64,000 bases of DNA from Rhynchonema sp. JSB1_4 (GCA_030248065.1 JASAMV010006142.1:58583-122582); one strand, 5' to 3'. Counted from the stretch's first letter, positions 12,195 to 25,939 are shown. Notes: a model not told the origin generated them from the sequence alone. A program made the numbers and translations.

Positions 12195-13054
12195 AAGTTG
12201 AGCTTTTTTCTGCACAGAGAGAAGAAATGAATTGAAAGGACTCGAAAACGGTCGATTTTGTCACTGTGGTTTTCTGAACATTCATTTCAATTGGTTCGGC
12301 TTTTAAATGATGTGTGAGAAGAATGATGATTGATAGCATTGAGTTGGAAAAAGAATGAGATCAGGTTTTATCGAATGCAGACAATTAGAAATGAAAATTT
12401 CCAACGGCCGTGCATGGTCTTCCGGAACGCTCGCGATCGATGACTTTGCCGGTTTCATGATGTTTCTGTGCGTAATTTCTAATCACCTCAGGGCTGGGCA
12501 CTTGTTCACCGGGAAACTGAGTCTCACCGATTCTGTTCTTACAAATGATAACACCATGAACACACGGCGCTCTGTGTCATAGCGCAAATCTCCCATTCTG
12601 CAAACCAACAAAAAAATTGAAAATTTTCTGTGAAAAACACGCATAAATAGTGGAGAAATGCGATGCCGATGGCACTTTTAACCAAGTTTACCGTGAGCCT
12701 TGAGTATGAATCCGGATTTAGTTCCGTTTTGTCAGATTGTCTCGAATTAGCTTCAAGGCCAACGACACTCGTCGGTGCAGCGCCCTGCCCAAGTTCGGCG
12801 GGTACTCGGTCGTTTCCGAAGTTTGACCGAAGATTGTCATGTCTTCTCGATTTGTGTTGAAATATCGAGTACAGGCCACTGATGGGTCGACCTGATGGGT
12901 TTCGCTTATAGGCCGTTTTTGAAGTTGAAGAAATGAAGTTATTCTGAATGATGAACCAAACTGGTTCTTCCATGATTGGTGTTGTAGCGTTATGTTGCCT
13001 TATTGCTTGTGTCAGTATAACAAAAGAACCGAAACTAAAAACTTATGAACGTAC
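12195..13054. other. Downstream flank of GT92 gene A
   Basis: The carboxy-terminal exon(s) of the minus-strand GT92 gene should lie here. A minus-strand open frame spans 12973-12539, but I cannot match it to the GT92 carboxy end and no clean acceptor in phase 0 was found. Confidence 0.3.
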
Positions 13055-16000
13055 TATTTCCGGTTTGACAATGCACTGCTGCACAAACATGGGTGGTGTC
13101 CGTTGCGCATGGTAGCGAAATATCGGCAAATACAGCCACAGGAAATCTGACAGTACCGAGTCGGGCACCTTCGTCAATACATCTAGAGTGGCCGTGTCTC
13201 CGAATCGAGTCACCAATTGAGCAGGGAACATGAACTCCGACAAAATCAGTCCTCCGATCCATTGTGCTTCGATCTGGCTGTATGGAGTGTGAGCCGATTC
13301 ATGTTGGCGTGCAATTTCGTGTTTGTCATATCAGTGTTAGGATGATGAACCAAAGCGGAACAAACAAAAGCCAAAGCCTGAATGCGCTGGTTCTTTACTC
13401 TAAACCTGAGCAATTCTGGAAGCGAGTCGTGCTTCAGTGGCACCACCAGCTCATCCACGTCTATGTGGGTGGTGTACTTGAATCGATGGACTGATCGCAA
13501 TATGCAGTCGTGCACGGTGGCAATGTGAAGACAATCGGTGTGCGACACACAACTGTTATGGTCTGAAAAGCTGCCACAACTCCATATTTGGGATTGGAAG
13601 ATGCGGAGAACAGCATGAAAGTGCTTTCCCAGTTAGTTTTACCCACCGGTGTCATTTCGCACAACAGGTATTACGGTGATGACTTTGTTTGCGTCATAGA
13701 AGTCCAGCACCGCCTGCGTTGCAGGGTCCTTCACCTCTTTCACGTACACGAACAAATGCTGTGCCCCAACCATGCGATAATGCTCGATGAATTGCAGCAA
13801 TACCAGATAGTGCAAACTGTCGCCGTACAATGGTGCCATGCATACATTTAATGTTGGTGCAGTGGGAGCATCTGCAACGTACATACTGTATGCCGGTTGT
13901 GCATTTGCCTTTGTTGGCCAAGGTCCCTGTGATGATGGCAGTAGTTTTCGTTTATACGATCTGACTGAATAGTTTTCCCCCAATTGCGTCTGCTGTGTTG
14001 TTGAGCCAAGTTATAATAATTATGTATAGGCTGTTCTTAGGAAAAAACAACCGTCAGCGAAAACGGAGCTGCACTTTTAACACCACGTTTATACCGATCC
14101 TGTGGTCCATACCGATCGGGAGAACGGTGACTGGCATAAGACGAGCTTTTCCATCCTTGATCCATCCACTCTCCCCGATTGCCACGTATGGTGCGTAAAC
14201 ACCTTGACCACAGTAGATTAGGAAATTTATTTGCATTTTGATCGTATCTTCCTTGCCCATTTGAGTACCGTTATGACTGAAATAGTTTATGCAGTATTGC
14301 CCTATATGGAAATTGAAGAAAGTTAATATGGATAATATTGATAAAGTAAAGGAAGAAATAACTTCACAGTTCTAGAAGGAGACTAATTGTGTTTGCCAAC
14401 GTAGCTATACCACCAAACCATAAGACGTTTGCGCCCTTTCTTCTAATCAGCACTCAAAATACCGTGTCGTGCGTGAAGTTGTCAAGACAAATGATATTGG
14501 TCGCACAATGACTTTATAAGAATTTGTCAAATTTTTTTCCTGAATCGTAAAGCGGGACAGTGACGGGGCAATGACGTTGCGTTGCATGATCGCACACAAA
14601 GTATGTAGTAAAGAGAATGTTTCAGACCTGCGGCAACGTGGTTGATCTGCTGGATTATTTTTAGCTGAAAATGTTTTGTGAGAATCACAAATAGCACAGT
14701 GGTTAAGAGTGACTGAACGTGAAAATCAGGATAGATTTGATGAATTCTTATATAGTCATTGTGCGACCAATACCAACTCGTAATAGCGACAGCAAATCTT
14801 TGTTCCAGTGTTCCATGAAAAGGTCACAGCGGTGATCCTCAAGTGTCGCGGATCGAAATACGCCCACATCGGGTTGATAGAATCAGTCCTGAGCAATAAG
14901 TAGTGATATGGCAGAACATTTCGCTCACACCAGGGTTGATACAAAAAAACAGAAGTTAACCTAAAAAAAATTTGAAAACCAGGTATGCTGTTTTTTAATT
15001 TAAAAAACGAGTCTTTTTCAGAAAAATAATTGTCTAATTCTTCCAAAAATGGCCTTTAGCGGTGTAAATTTTGAAACTTTTTGGATGTGCCAATTTTTTT
15101 TGAAATCGCTGGGTGTAACCGCCAAAATGACTCATACAGAAGTTGACCGACGTCAGTATTCTAAGCAGGGTTGGATTTAAAAAAAACGTAAAATTTTTTT
15201 TGTACCAAAAAATTTAAAAAAAAGTTGGCCACTTTTTTGTTTTTGAAATTTTAATAAGTAAGTCCACTTTTTTATTCTTTTTTCACTTTTTTTCGTTATT
15301 TTCTGACTTTTTTTAAGGTAAAAAGGCATGTTTTCATGCGTTTTGTTGCTCATGATTCAAAAAATTGCTTGCAGCTTACAGTATATTTCAGTTTGAAATG
15401 GTGTTGTGATGGACTCATACAGACATCCCATCAACCGCTGCGTGTATAATATAGGATATCCCACACCGTATACTTTACAGTTATTGAGCGTGTCGTAATC
15501 TATCGACAGACTCCACGTTGCTCGCCTGTTTGCACGGGTCGTGGATTAGTCATTTCTTGCTTTTGTGACACAAAATGAGTATGGTGTATGTCTTTATCTC
15601 TCTTCAAATTTATCCCCAAATTCACAAACAGAAGGTTGGTCTTCCTTTTGTCATATATATACCCACAGAGTTACCTTCGAGGTTCTCAAAGTCATGACCA
15701 AAGAGAGCAGGTGATCGCAGGTGATCGACGTAAACATGCAAGTCAGAGAAGAAGTTCTCTTTAGTGTCCCTCAAAACATACCTAACTAACATGATTTCAG
15801 AAATTTCATTTTTCAAGAAGCAAATTTTTTGGGGGTCCGGAATAAAAAAAAGTGATTTTAAAAAAAAACTTTAAAAAGTTTTTTTAGTTCGATATAAAAA
15901 ATTTTTTTTAATCCAACCCTGATTCTGAGAGCCTTGGCCGCACTAGATCCTTCAGGAAAGGGTTCGCCAAATTTCTGACCCCCGTTGTTTTTTTGTGATT

Positions 16001-16649
16001 GATGGATTAGGCTAACGTTGAATGACAAAACACTCACACGCGACAACTGACGCAATCCATATGAAAAAAACGAAAAATTCAGCGAAAAGATTTTTTCATC
16101 GACATTTTTTCAACGAAATCGAAGATTGTTGTGTTTTTTCAAAAGCCCAACCCTGGAACACATCGTTGTTGCAAATAAAATTGGTATGACGTGCCAAGTA
16201 TTCCGCGACTTTTCAGGCCCGGAAGTTCAGGCCCGACCTTTTCAGGCCCGGCCAATTCAGGGCCAGCATATTGGACCATTTATAGGCTTTGGCTTAGGCT
16301 CCAGCCGGGCCTGAATGGCCGCGACTGAACATGTGCCCCGCGGGACTGAACCGTCGCACAATACGTGACAAGGAAGTTATGTCAAAACACTTAACCTGAT
16401 GCCTCCAAATTCGTGCTTTACCGGTGTTTGTGGTTGCTTGTGCCCTGATTTATCATACGTGTAGTGCGGCGGTTCTTTGACCACCGGCGGTGACCACAAA
16501 TTATCAAGAATATCGATGGTGCCCAACTGGTCCTGCATGTTCTTGACATTCATGCGCGTGCCATGGCTGGGTGTCAAGAACTGCTTCAAAAGTAGAATGG
16601 TTGTGACCGACAAAAGGATGAAAACAAAGGAGCGCCTTGAGCAGATCAT
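13055..16649 (-). CDS. Glycosyltransferase family 92 gene A, membrane-anchored
   Basis: Exons (minus strand): 16649-16396, 14888-about 14774, 14276-14113, 13964-13647, 13562-13406 and 13277-13055, with matching phases except across the second intron (see findings). Exon 1 starts MICSRRS and then has a hydrophobic anchor (residues about 8-25, FVFILLSVTTILLLKQF), followed by a stem with DNLWSPPVVKEPPHY. This is a type II Golgi topology. Exon 4 carries the GT92 core VCMAPLYGDSLHYL, FIEHYRMVGAQHLFVYV. Exon 5 has HTDCLHIA and HIDVDELVVP, with the DxD at 13453-13461. Exon 6 ends near QQCIVKPE, the usual acceptor-side motif. The carboxy exon is not identified. Paralogue of the gene at 41995-47345: exon 3 is 164 bp in both. 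Introns hold two MITEs. Enzyme class is firm; the sugar specificity is unknown. Confidence 0.8.
14497..14770. mobile_element. TA-flanked MITE, copy 4, at a GT92 exon edge
   Basis: 274 bp with family termini and flanking TA (14495-14496 and 14771-14772). Its right end lies 3 bp from the last RYYEL codons of gene A exon 2. The apparent donor GTATTG is formed by host GTA plus the first MITE bases. Confidence 0.85.
15166..15921. mobile_element. hAT-like element, CAGGGTTGG family, 756 bp
   Basis: Begins CAGGGTTGGATT and ends AATCCAACCCTG. Flanks ATTCTAAG and ATTCTGAG are an 8-bp duplication with one difference. Subterminal runs are A/T homopolymers. The interior (AAATTTATCCCCAAATTCAC) is shared with 39107-39457. 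It sits in the first intron of GT92 gene A. Confidence 0.8.
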
Positions 16650-17040
16650 GTCGTTGACTTGACGTAATGCACATGTGATGACGACTGATGAACTGTAGGC
16701 ATAACCAGTCTGAAATAAACGTTCTGTCTGGTTTTCATTGAATGCGCAAAACACAACACATCATACGTTGGCATCAGATGGCATCAGAATTAGGCGAAAA
16801 AAGCTGAGATTAAAAGTTCTGAAAAAACTTAAAAAGAATTATTATGGGGGACAAAACTCTCCAAAATGTCCGAAAATGGCCTCCTTGGGGGTTAATTTTT
16901 GCCATTTTTTCAAGGGTCGAAAAATATTCTCCACGAAATCAGTTTTGAGGCATGCATTTGGAACCTAAGATGCCCCAAATAATGTCATTAAACGTTCCGG
17001 TGATACATGAGACACAATGTGCAAGTACCTACCTGGTATG
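16650..17040. other. Upstream of GT92 gene A
   Basis: This is the likely 5' untranslated/promoter side of gene A on the minus strand. I see no TATA box that I would defend. Open frames on the plus strand are short and not recognisable. Confidence 0.3.
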
Positions 17041-17200
17041 GTATAGTCCAACCACGAGCTCATGAGACGACTTTTTAACGCTTGCTGGCCAGATTCAAAA
17101 ATGCTCCGGTCACACGTGTTTCGCAAACAAAAGAAAGAGATTGGGCCGAGAGAACTGATGACAAGTTCTAGCTGGCTGACCTTAATTTGTTGCGTGGTTA

Positions 17201-18061
<861 letters not shown>

Positions 18062-18160
18062 TAACGCGAACAGCAACGTTATTCAACACACAAATGTTTC
18101 GGTATTCAAAAGGGAATTTACGCACCGAGGCGAAGAGAGCCCATCTGAAAACGCCTTTAC

Positions 18161-18337
18161 GGGCGGGCTTAGGTTGAATCCGGAAATCGGAATCCGGAAA
18201 TATTTCCGGAAAACGCATTATTTTGCATGTAAATTCTTGCGTTTTCCGGAAATATTTCCGGAGCCCAGAAAGGTTTTGTATTTTTGCGTGCAAATTATTT
18301 CCGAGTTCCGGATTCCGGATTTAACCTAAGTTCGCCC
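18161..18337. mobile_element. MITE, GGGCGGGCTTAGG family, 177 bp
   Basis: Ends GGGCGGGCTTAGGTTGAATC and ACCTAAGTTCGCCC, flanked by TAC on both sides. The right arm of the inverted duplication keeps the empty site (GCCTTTACTTGG). The interior is rich in TTCCGGAAATATTTCCGG palindromes. A relative lies at 44374-44968. Confidence 0.85.
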
Positions 18338-19271
18338 TACTTGGTTGATGTTCAGCAGACTCTCTCAGGGCGTACCTTCATGTCAGTGACCCTGTAAATT
18401 AGCATGAGCAGACTCACACGGGCTGTGAGAGAAACTGCACGTATTATGCGCTGGCGATTCTTCGTCATCGTTCCCTTTGTAACGGTATTTTTCACTTTTT
18501 GAAATTGAACCTGGTGGGTATGATGGTGTCGTGATTAAATTATTGACGAACCATTTTTTTTTGACCATACCACACAAAGCGACGTTCATCTCAGCGTTTT
18601 CTTTCTGCCGTCAAAACAGAACAGCGTCAAAATACTTAGTTTACTTTTATGAACGATAATAGATCAAACCTTTTCTTTGATAATATGTCTGAACAATCAC
18701 CTTGGCATTTTCGGATTGGGATCGGCGACCTACCGTAACCAAAAAAACGAACATCTCTAGCAACCAGCACTACTCATGTGCCCAATCTGAAAGAACGTTC
18801 TTTGCGTTATGAACGCGTAACGACACAACAGACAATTCAATTACTGACGATGTTTTGTGGTGTTCGTCAATAATTGAACTATGAAAATATATTGCATCGT
18901 TGTGCGTTCATAACAGAAAGAAACCTGTTCAAATTGTCACATGCACGCGGTGAGTATAAATTAGGAGCGTTCGGTGACAAAACCGCAAATCATGGCTCGC
19001 AAAACTGAAACAAAGTCTGCATGTGTGCAATATTGAAACTCTTTCCTTCTGTCATGAACGCACAACGACATAATTGTTTCATGATTCAATTATTGACGAA
19101 CACCACAAAACATTTTTCTTTGTTTGTAGCACAAAAAACCGACCAAAAGGTTTTTAAAAGGTTTTTTCTTCTGCTGTCAACGAACAGCGAGAAAATACTT
19201 AGGTTACTTATATACGATAGTCGATCGAATTACATTGATAATATTTCTGAACAGAACACTCACATGTAAAC

Positions 19272-19998
19272 CAGTGGTTAATAAAAAAAATTTTTTATTC
19301 AAACCCCATTTTTTTTTTTTAAAAATTTTTTTTTAATTTAAAAAAAATTTTTTTTATTCCAGCCAAAAACTGCCAGAAACGAAAAAAAATGAGCGCTAAA
19401 ACAAAAAATAGTGGCATTTTTCTTCCATAACGTGTGGTAAGTGCATATAAAGCACTCACGACACGAAAACAATACTAAACAATGGTCAATGAGTACCAAC
19501 AGTAGTCAGGTACACACCCGTACACTTCCTCCACGTGGTGTGGGTGCCTTGGTGTGGCTTTGTGACACTTAAGACGGTAAATTTGGGTGAAACTATTGCC
19601 TCTTGGTACACGACCAATGCAAATATGTGACAAACAGTGTAAATATAGAGTGAATATCACACCGAATCACTGCTTTCGGGTCTGTTGCATGGATAAATGC
19701 ATGCCCACCCAGTCACATGTACATGTGTAATCATATGAGAGGCCATGTGAGTGTGTGCACTATGTCTAGATGCCACAAAACAACGATTATGGCACCCAAT
19801 ACACCCATGGTAGGGTCGGGTGATGTTAACAGTAGCAATTTTTATGCAAAAAATAGCACTTTTAGAGCAAAAAAATAGAGAAATTTTCGAATTTTGAAAT
19901 AATAAAAAAAAAATTTTTTTTTAACTTTTGGAACGAATTTTTTTTTAAAAAAAAAATTTTTTTTAATAAAAAAAAAATTTTTTTTTTAAAAACCACTG
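19272..19998. mobile_element. hAT-like MITE, CAGTGGTTAATAA family, copy A
   Basis: 727 bp, with ends CAGTGGTTAATAA and AAACCACTG and 8-bp duplications ATGTAAAC on both sides. The empty site survives in the opposite arm near 21915. Long A/T homopolymers lie next to the ends; the interior has CACGTGGTGTGGGTG. No ORF of note. Confidence 0.92.
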
Positions 19999-20371
19999 AT
20001 GTAAACTACATCAACATGAGCTCGATTTCGAAGGTGGTGTGTATTCAAGACGAATACAAAGAGAAAGTCTTCATTCTCCATTATTTTGTATTCTTCAACG
20101 TGTAACATTTCCTAAATCAGCATCCACGTATGAATGTTTCACTACTTAATTTCATTTTTCATTTCATGTTTCACTATCAGCCAGCTCCGAAATCGAGCTC
20201 GAGTTGGTGTGGTTTGGCATTACATTGGAATTTTCGATTGTAACCATGTGCAGGATGACCCAAACTGTGCGGAAAACCGTTTTGTGAGGCTGGTTCTCAG
20301 CAGTGGTGACATGTGGGGATCACTGTCGTATTGAATTCGAAAGCATTGACGAACTAGCTTTTGTGCTAAGA

Positions 20372-21557
20372 CCTTTTGACCTTTTGACTCCCAAAACATT
20401 TATGTGTTGAACGACGTTGCTGTTCGCGCAAGCACGCGACAAATTGAGGTCAGCCAGCTGGAACTTGTCATCATGTCTCTCGGCCCAATCTCTTTCTTTT
20501 GTTTGCGAAAACACGTGTAACCGGCGCATTTTTTAGTCTGGCCAAGCAAGCTTTAAAAAGAATCGTCTCATGAGCACGTGGCTGGACTATACTGCCACTG
20601 CGCTATGCGCCGTGCAGACCCAGGTGGCCTTGCGTTCGGTTGTAAACATGATGATATTGTCAGCAGCCGTTGCCAAATGATCTTCCGAGCAAGTTCACTC
20701 ATTTCGCATTGATCTCAAATATAGCAATGTCTTGTTCACTTCAAGTATAAGGGGAAATCCCCTCATTGTTGCTCCACAAACAGAAAATTTTTGCCGAATA
20801 AAGTGAAGTGAATGTCTTTCAAAATTCCAGTGTTCTTGTGGAAACCATAGTCACAATTATCATTCTCAGTTTTGGCTGCTTTCTGCTGAGGTAAAAAAAC
20901 AATGAAAGAGAAAATGTTGGTTTAGGCTATTTTTCGGTTTTCAGCTACTTCGGCAAGTGGCATATACTAAATTTTTTTGGTCAAAAGATGTCAACCCCCA
21001 AATTGCTTTGTTTTTCCTTAGATCTGATGTTTCAAGCTCTACTTTCATTTGTTTTTGTACTGATAGCGACGTTTTTTTGCCCAACCCTGGTCCCGCAGTC
21101 CGCATCAGCCTGGCCGAGCCCCCAGACAGCACACTTCATGTTTCGTGTTTGGCACATGTCTGCACCTGTATGGCACCTGTACAGACAAACAAAGGAAAAA
21201 TTTCGGTTTCTTTCGTCTAATTATTGGGTGTCTGTTGAATGTGTCAATAACAATTAGAGATAACTACAGCAGGGTGACACAACAAGTACCGAAACCCTTT
21301 TGTGAGGCTAGATATCAGCCGTACGTGGTATGCGGAGAGATTTCTGGCATTGCGTTCGAAAGAATAGGAGAGGCGACTTAGTTTTTTTGTGCTAAAATTT
21401 AGTGTGGTCAGGTCTTTTGACGAATGAGCTAAACAGTCGTGTAAGGGACCTTTGTTCGCTCGATGTTTCCACACGATTTTGCAAGCAGGCTACTTGGGCG
21501 CCACATCAGCTTCACGCTCCGTAACTTATTCACCAACGCACAAAGTAGACCAAATCT
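20372..21557. other. Spacer of the inverted duplication
   Basis: About 1.19 kb between the arms. The left part is an inverted copy of the long interspersed repeat (compare 10068-10260). The remainder, 20600-21557, has no recognised gene. GCCCAACCCTGG near 21079 resembles the right end of a CAGGGTTGG-type element, but no left end was found. Confidence 0.45.
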
Positions 21558-22871
21558 TAGCACAAAAGCTGATTCGTCAATGCTTTCGAATTCAATACGA
21601 CAGTGATCCCCACATGTCACCACTGCTGAGAACCAGCCTCACAAAACGGTTTTCCGCACAGTTTGGGTCATCCTGCACATGGTTACAATCGAAAATTCCA
21701 ATGTAATGCCAAACCACACCAACTCGAGCTCGATTTCGGAGCTGGCTGATAGTGAAACATGAAACGAAAAATGAAATTAAGTAGTGAAACATTCATACGT
21801 GGATGCTGATTTAGGAAATGTTACACGCTGAAGAATACAAAATGGAGAATGAAGACTTTCTCTTTGTATTCGTCTTGAATACATACCACCTTCGAAATCG
21901 AGCTCATGTTGATGTAGTTTACATGTGAGTGTTCTGTTCAGAAATATTATCAATGTAATTCGATCGACTATCGTATATAAGTAACCTAAGTATTTTCTCG
22001 CTGTTCGTTGACAGCAGAAGAAAAAACCTTTTAAAAACCTTTTGGTCGGTTTTTTGTGCTATAAACAAAGAAAAATGTTTTGTGGTGTTCGTCAATAATT
22101 GAATCATGAAACAATTATGTCGTTGTGCGTTCATGACAGAAGGAAAGAGTTTCAATATTGCACACATGCAGACTTTGTTTCAGTTTTGCGAGCCATGATT
22201 TGCGGAATTGTCACCGAACGCTCCTAATTTATACTCACCGCGTGCATGTGACAATTTGAACAGGTTTCTTTCTGTTATGGACGCACAACGATGCAATATA
22301 TTTGCATAGTTCAATTATTGACGAACACCACAAAACATCGTCAGTAATTGAATTGTCTGTTGTGTCGTTACGCGTTCATAACGCAAAGAACGTTCTTTCA
22401 GATTGGGCACATGAGTAGTGCTGGTTGCTAGAGATGTTCGTTTTTTTTGGTTACGGTAGGTCGCCGATCCCAATCCGAAAATGCCAAGGTGATTGTTCAG
22501 ACATATTATCAAAGAAAAGGTTTGATCTATTATCGTTCATAAAAGTAAACTAAGTATTTTGACGCTGTTCTGTTTTGACGGCAGAAAGAAAACGCTGAGA
22601 TGAACGTCGCTTTGTGTGGTATGGTCAAAACAAAACTGGTTCGTCAATAATTTAATCACGACACCATCATGCCCACCAGGTTCAATTTCGAAAAAGTGAA
22701 AAATACCGTTACAAAGGGAACGATGACGAAGAATCGCCAGCGCATAATACGTGCAGTTTCTCTCACAGCCCTTGTGAGTCTGCTCATGCTAACTTACAGG
22801 GTCACTGACATGAAGGTACGCCCTGAGAGAGTCTGCTGAACATCAACCAAGTAAAGGCGTTTTCAGATGGG
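21558..22871 (-). repeat. Large inverted duplication, right arm
   Basis: 1314 bp, inverse of 18140-20371, without the two transposon insertions. It preserves both pre-insertion target sites. A difference such as CACAAAAAACC/CTATAAAC near the arm centre shows limited divergence. Confidence 0.9.
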
Positions 22872-23730
22872 CGACAGACAAGGACCAACCACGCAAATCA
22901 AGTGGCTAAATTACAAGGAGGCTTCGTCGGTGCTACACAAGTCTCAAGCGTCTGGAACTACAGGAGCTCCCATCCGTCCGTTACGGATCATTCTATCCAT
23001 GTTTAAGGGGTGTACGCCATATATACGCGACTGTATCAATGGAACGTTACGTAACTGGGCTTGGTCCAAAACATGTACGGCCAAGAATAATGTTTCCAGT
23101 ATCAGCTCCTTGTCAGAGCCAGGAAACCCGAAAGGTAAAAAATTCTGATCCACCTCCGCACATTGACATTAACAAAATATTTCTGCGTTTTACATGTCAT
23201 GAACGCACACATTGGTCACAAATACTTCCTAAACGGCTGGACTTTGATATCGAACCGTATTCATGTCGTGGCCACTACCACAGCTCGTGCTATTATAGTG
23301 ATTGCACACAATTTCCTCAAAAAAAATTTTTCCTGATATTTTTCAGCCAGAGCACCACAGTGGATTGCCGCCAAAACTGCTTAAAAGCTCTGTTTTCTGC
23401 CCATATTTTGGCCTTGGTTTCAATTTTTCATTGCAAACCATGCTGGAGAAAGCTTGACTTGACGGTGGTCAGTCCCTATTTTTCTAGTGTTTCACCGCCG
23501 ATGTGATCATTCTTTTGCATTACTGCGTCGTAACAGGGTGTGGTAATGAGGCATGCGTGGCTTTGGATAGTATAAATGTGTTAGTTATTAATACTCCACA
23601 TATCAATTTCCAATCACATACTGGCTTGTAGTGATGCGCTATACATCATATGTTCGTGAAATTTTAAAAATCCAGCGAATATTTACTGTGGAGGTATTTT
23701 TTGAGCCCGCCTTTAGTAAGTAGAGAGCTC
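22872..23730. repeat. Long interspersed repeat, second copy, plus unassigned sequence
   Basis: 22990-23310 matches 10400-10620 and 37320-37560 (CTTGGTCCAAAACA, CACCTCCGCAC). The rest, 23311-23730, has no gene that I can support. Confidence 0.45.
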
Positions 23731-23966
23731 TCTATGGGTGGAATTTTCGAAACGGTGTAAATGTCAGTTGGGCGTAAAGGTCGGTGTAAAGTTCGATCGA
23801 AAGCTCGGTCGGCGTAGCTCGGTGTAAACGTGAAACATTGCCTGTTATTACCGTGGAATGTTTCAAGTTTACACCGATGTCTATCACACTGAGCTGTCGA
23901 CCGAGCTTTCCACCGACCTTTACATCCAACTGACCTTTACACCGTTTCGAAAATATCACCCTATGA
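23731..23966. repeat. Hairpin element, about 236 bp
   Basis: Arms share ATTTTCGAAACGGTGTAAA and its inverse, and several GACCGAGCTTT-type words. Each arm is built from short imperfect repeats of GGTGTAAAGGTC. Probable foldback MITE; similar words recur at 34196-34285. Confidence 0.65.
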
Positions 23967-24283
23967 GATATTTTTAGCCCACCAGCTGTGCTGTCTAGAA
24001 AGACGATACATTATTGCTAAAATGGCTTTAGACCTAGCATTCATAATCGCAATTGTGCGCTCAAAAAAGTCCGAAGCTGAAAACAGAGCTTTTAGCAACC
24101 CAGGCGGCGGTCCTCTGAGGTGCGTTCCGTGCCTGAAAAGTAGGGAAAATGTCGGGTCAAAAAAATTTACCTTTCAAGCTCTAGGGCTCAGACAAGGAGT
24201 TGATATTCGAAAAAAACGCTGTTGGCTATGAGTGTTTTGGACCAAACCAATTTAGCACGCCAATTTTAATTGATACCTTTTAA
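23967..24283. other. Intergenic, no gene seen
   Basis: Unassigned sequence between two foldback elements. No exon or repeat could be delimited. Confidence 0.3.
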
Positions 24284-25939
24284 AGGGCTCGGGACATAAC
24301 CGAAGGAAGGGTAGCAGGACATATTGTTACACACCGTTGGAAAGCATTCCGACAGCCTATGTCACGCACAAATTTTAAGCCCCTTGGAGATTCGCTATCT
24401 CTTGGTAGAGCGACTTTTCGTTCCAGAAAAAAGTGAATTTTTGCACAAATTGGAACGACCGGTGCAGAAACTCCAAATGAGTTGAAGGTCAAGTAACACA
24501 TGGATAGGATTACAACAGCTTCTGAATAGCTTACCATCACAACTTCAGTCGCGCAAAGCATTGCTTCACACGGTGAGGGTGCGAAACGTTCCAAAAACCG
24601 GCCTTATTTTTCGAGAACACAAGTTTGTCCCTAAATTTTGAGGCCATGCTTAGCGTTGCGGAAATAAGAATGCAATGGGGAAATAGAGCATCGTCGAAAG
24701 TACCAGAAAATAAGGTTTTTAAATTTTTTAACTCATGGCTGGCTCCGTGACAGGCCTAAAAATCCATTAAATTGCCGCTAAATTAGGTGGTTACATTCAT
24801 CGCCAGAATTGTGACACATAAAGGCCACAGATTGTATCGGATTCGAAACAAAAAAATGAGAGAAACGTCTGTTTTAACAACCTATCAAGGTCCGAAGACC
24901 CCAAGGTCTACAGATCTCTCGGGGCAGCCATACTAACCTGAATATGATATTCAGCTATAAAGGCTTATTGTTAACAGCTATCGTAAATGTGATAACACCA
25001 AACAATGTATCTCAGGAGTAGCTTTCGAATGATATATAACAAGCCCCAATAAATTCTTACGCTTAATGGCAGAGGTTAAAAAATTGCTTTTTTGACGATT
25101 CTGGAATGAACCGTCACGTCACCGTGTGCGATTTCGGAATTTTGACCGTTTCTTGTCCATAACAATAGATAGTATGGGCATGTCATACATCGTTCGATAG
25201 CTAATTCAGAGCTACATCGTTTGATGCTATTAAATATGCAATAGTTCTTAACAGCAACGACTTATAGCCAAATATCTTATGCAGGCTGGCATGGCTGCAG
25301 CAGCCGGACCATGGGGTTTGAAGTCTTGAAACTCGTCTAGATTGTTGGACTGTGCGTTTGTCTGACTTTCTCGTTTCCAATGCAATGCAATACGTGGCTT
25401 ATTTACATCACATTTCCGTCAATGAATGCAACTATGCAGTTTAGTGGCAATTTTTAGGTCTTTTTCGGCCTGTCACGCCGCTATCTAAGTGTTTTAAAAT
25501 TTAAAGACCCTATTTTCTGGTACTTTCGAAAATGCTCTATTTTTCTATTGCATTTTCATTTCTGCAACACAAAGCGCGGCCTCAAAATTTAGAGACAAAC
25601 TTGTGTTTTCGAAAAATGTGGCCGATTTTTGGAACATTTCGCACCCTCACCGAGTGAAGCAATGCTTTGAGCGACTGAAGTTCTCATGATAAGTTATCCA
25701 GAAGCCGTTGTAATTCTATGCACGTGTTACTTGACTTTCAACTCATTTGTAGTTTCTGCACCGGTCGTTTCAAGTTGTGAAAAAATTCACTTTTTTCTGG
25801 AATGAAAAGTCGCTCCACCAAGAGATAGCGAATCTCTAAGGAGCCTAACATTTGTGCGTGACATATGCTATCACAGTGCTTTCCAACGATGTATAACACT
25901 GCGCTCTGCTGCCCTTCCTTCGGTTGTGTCCCGAGCCCA
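24284..25939. mobile_element. TTAA-flanked foldback element, copy 1 (1.66 kb)
   Basis: Begins AGGGCTCGGGACATAACCG and ends with its near inverse, with TTAA on both sides. The inverted arms extend about 0.55-0.6 kb each and include words such as GAGATTCGCTATCTC and CACAAGTTTGTCCCTAAATT; the centre is about 0.5 kb. There is no transposase frame. Two further copies (52577-54230 and 56814-58469) are about the same length. This copy lies directly upstream of the methyltransferase gene. Confidence 0.9.

Larger units (their letters stand above)
18140..20371 (+). repeat. Large inverted duplication, left arm
   Basis: Inverse of 21558-22871. After removing two insertions (18161-18337 and 19272-19998), the left arm shrinks to about the 1.31 kb of the right arm. 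Sequence agreement is close throughout, for example CTCTCTCAGGGCGTACC versus its inverse near 22815. No protein-coding gene is recognised in the arms. The arms contain the TTCGTCAATAATTGAA repeat family. Confidence 0.9.

Noticed and set aside
12539..12973. Last exon of GT92 gene A in the 144-codon minus-strand frame
   Set aside because: No acceptor in the needed phase 0 and no resemblance to the GT92 carboxy end could be shown.
24284..25939. Classification of the TTAA foldback as piggyBac
   Set aside because: TTAA target fits, but the AGGGCTC ends do not match the usual CC-type ends and no transposase is present; left unclassified.
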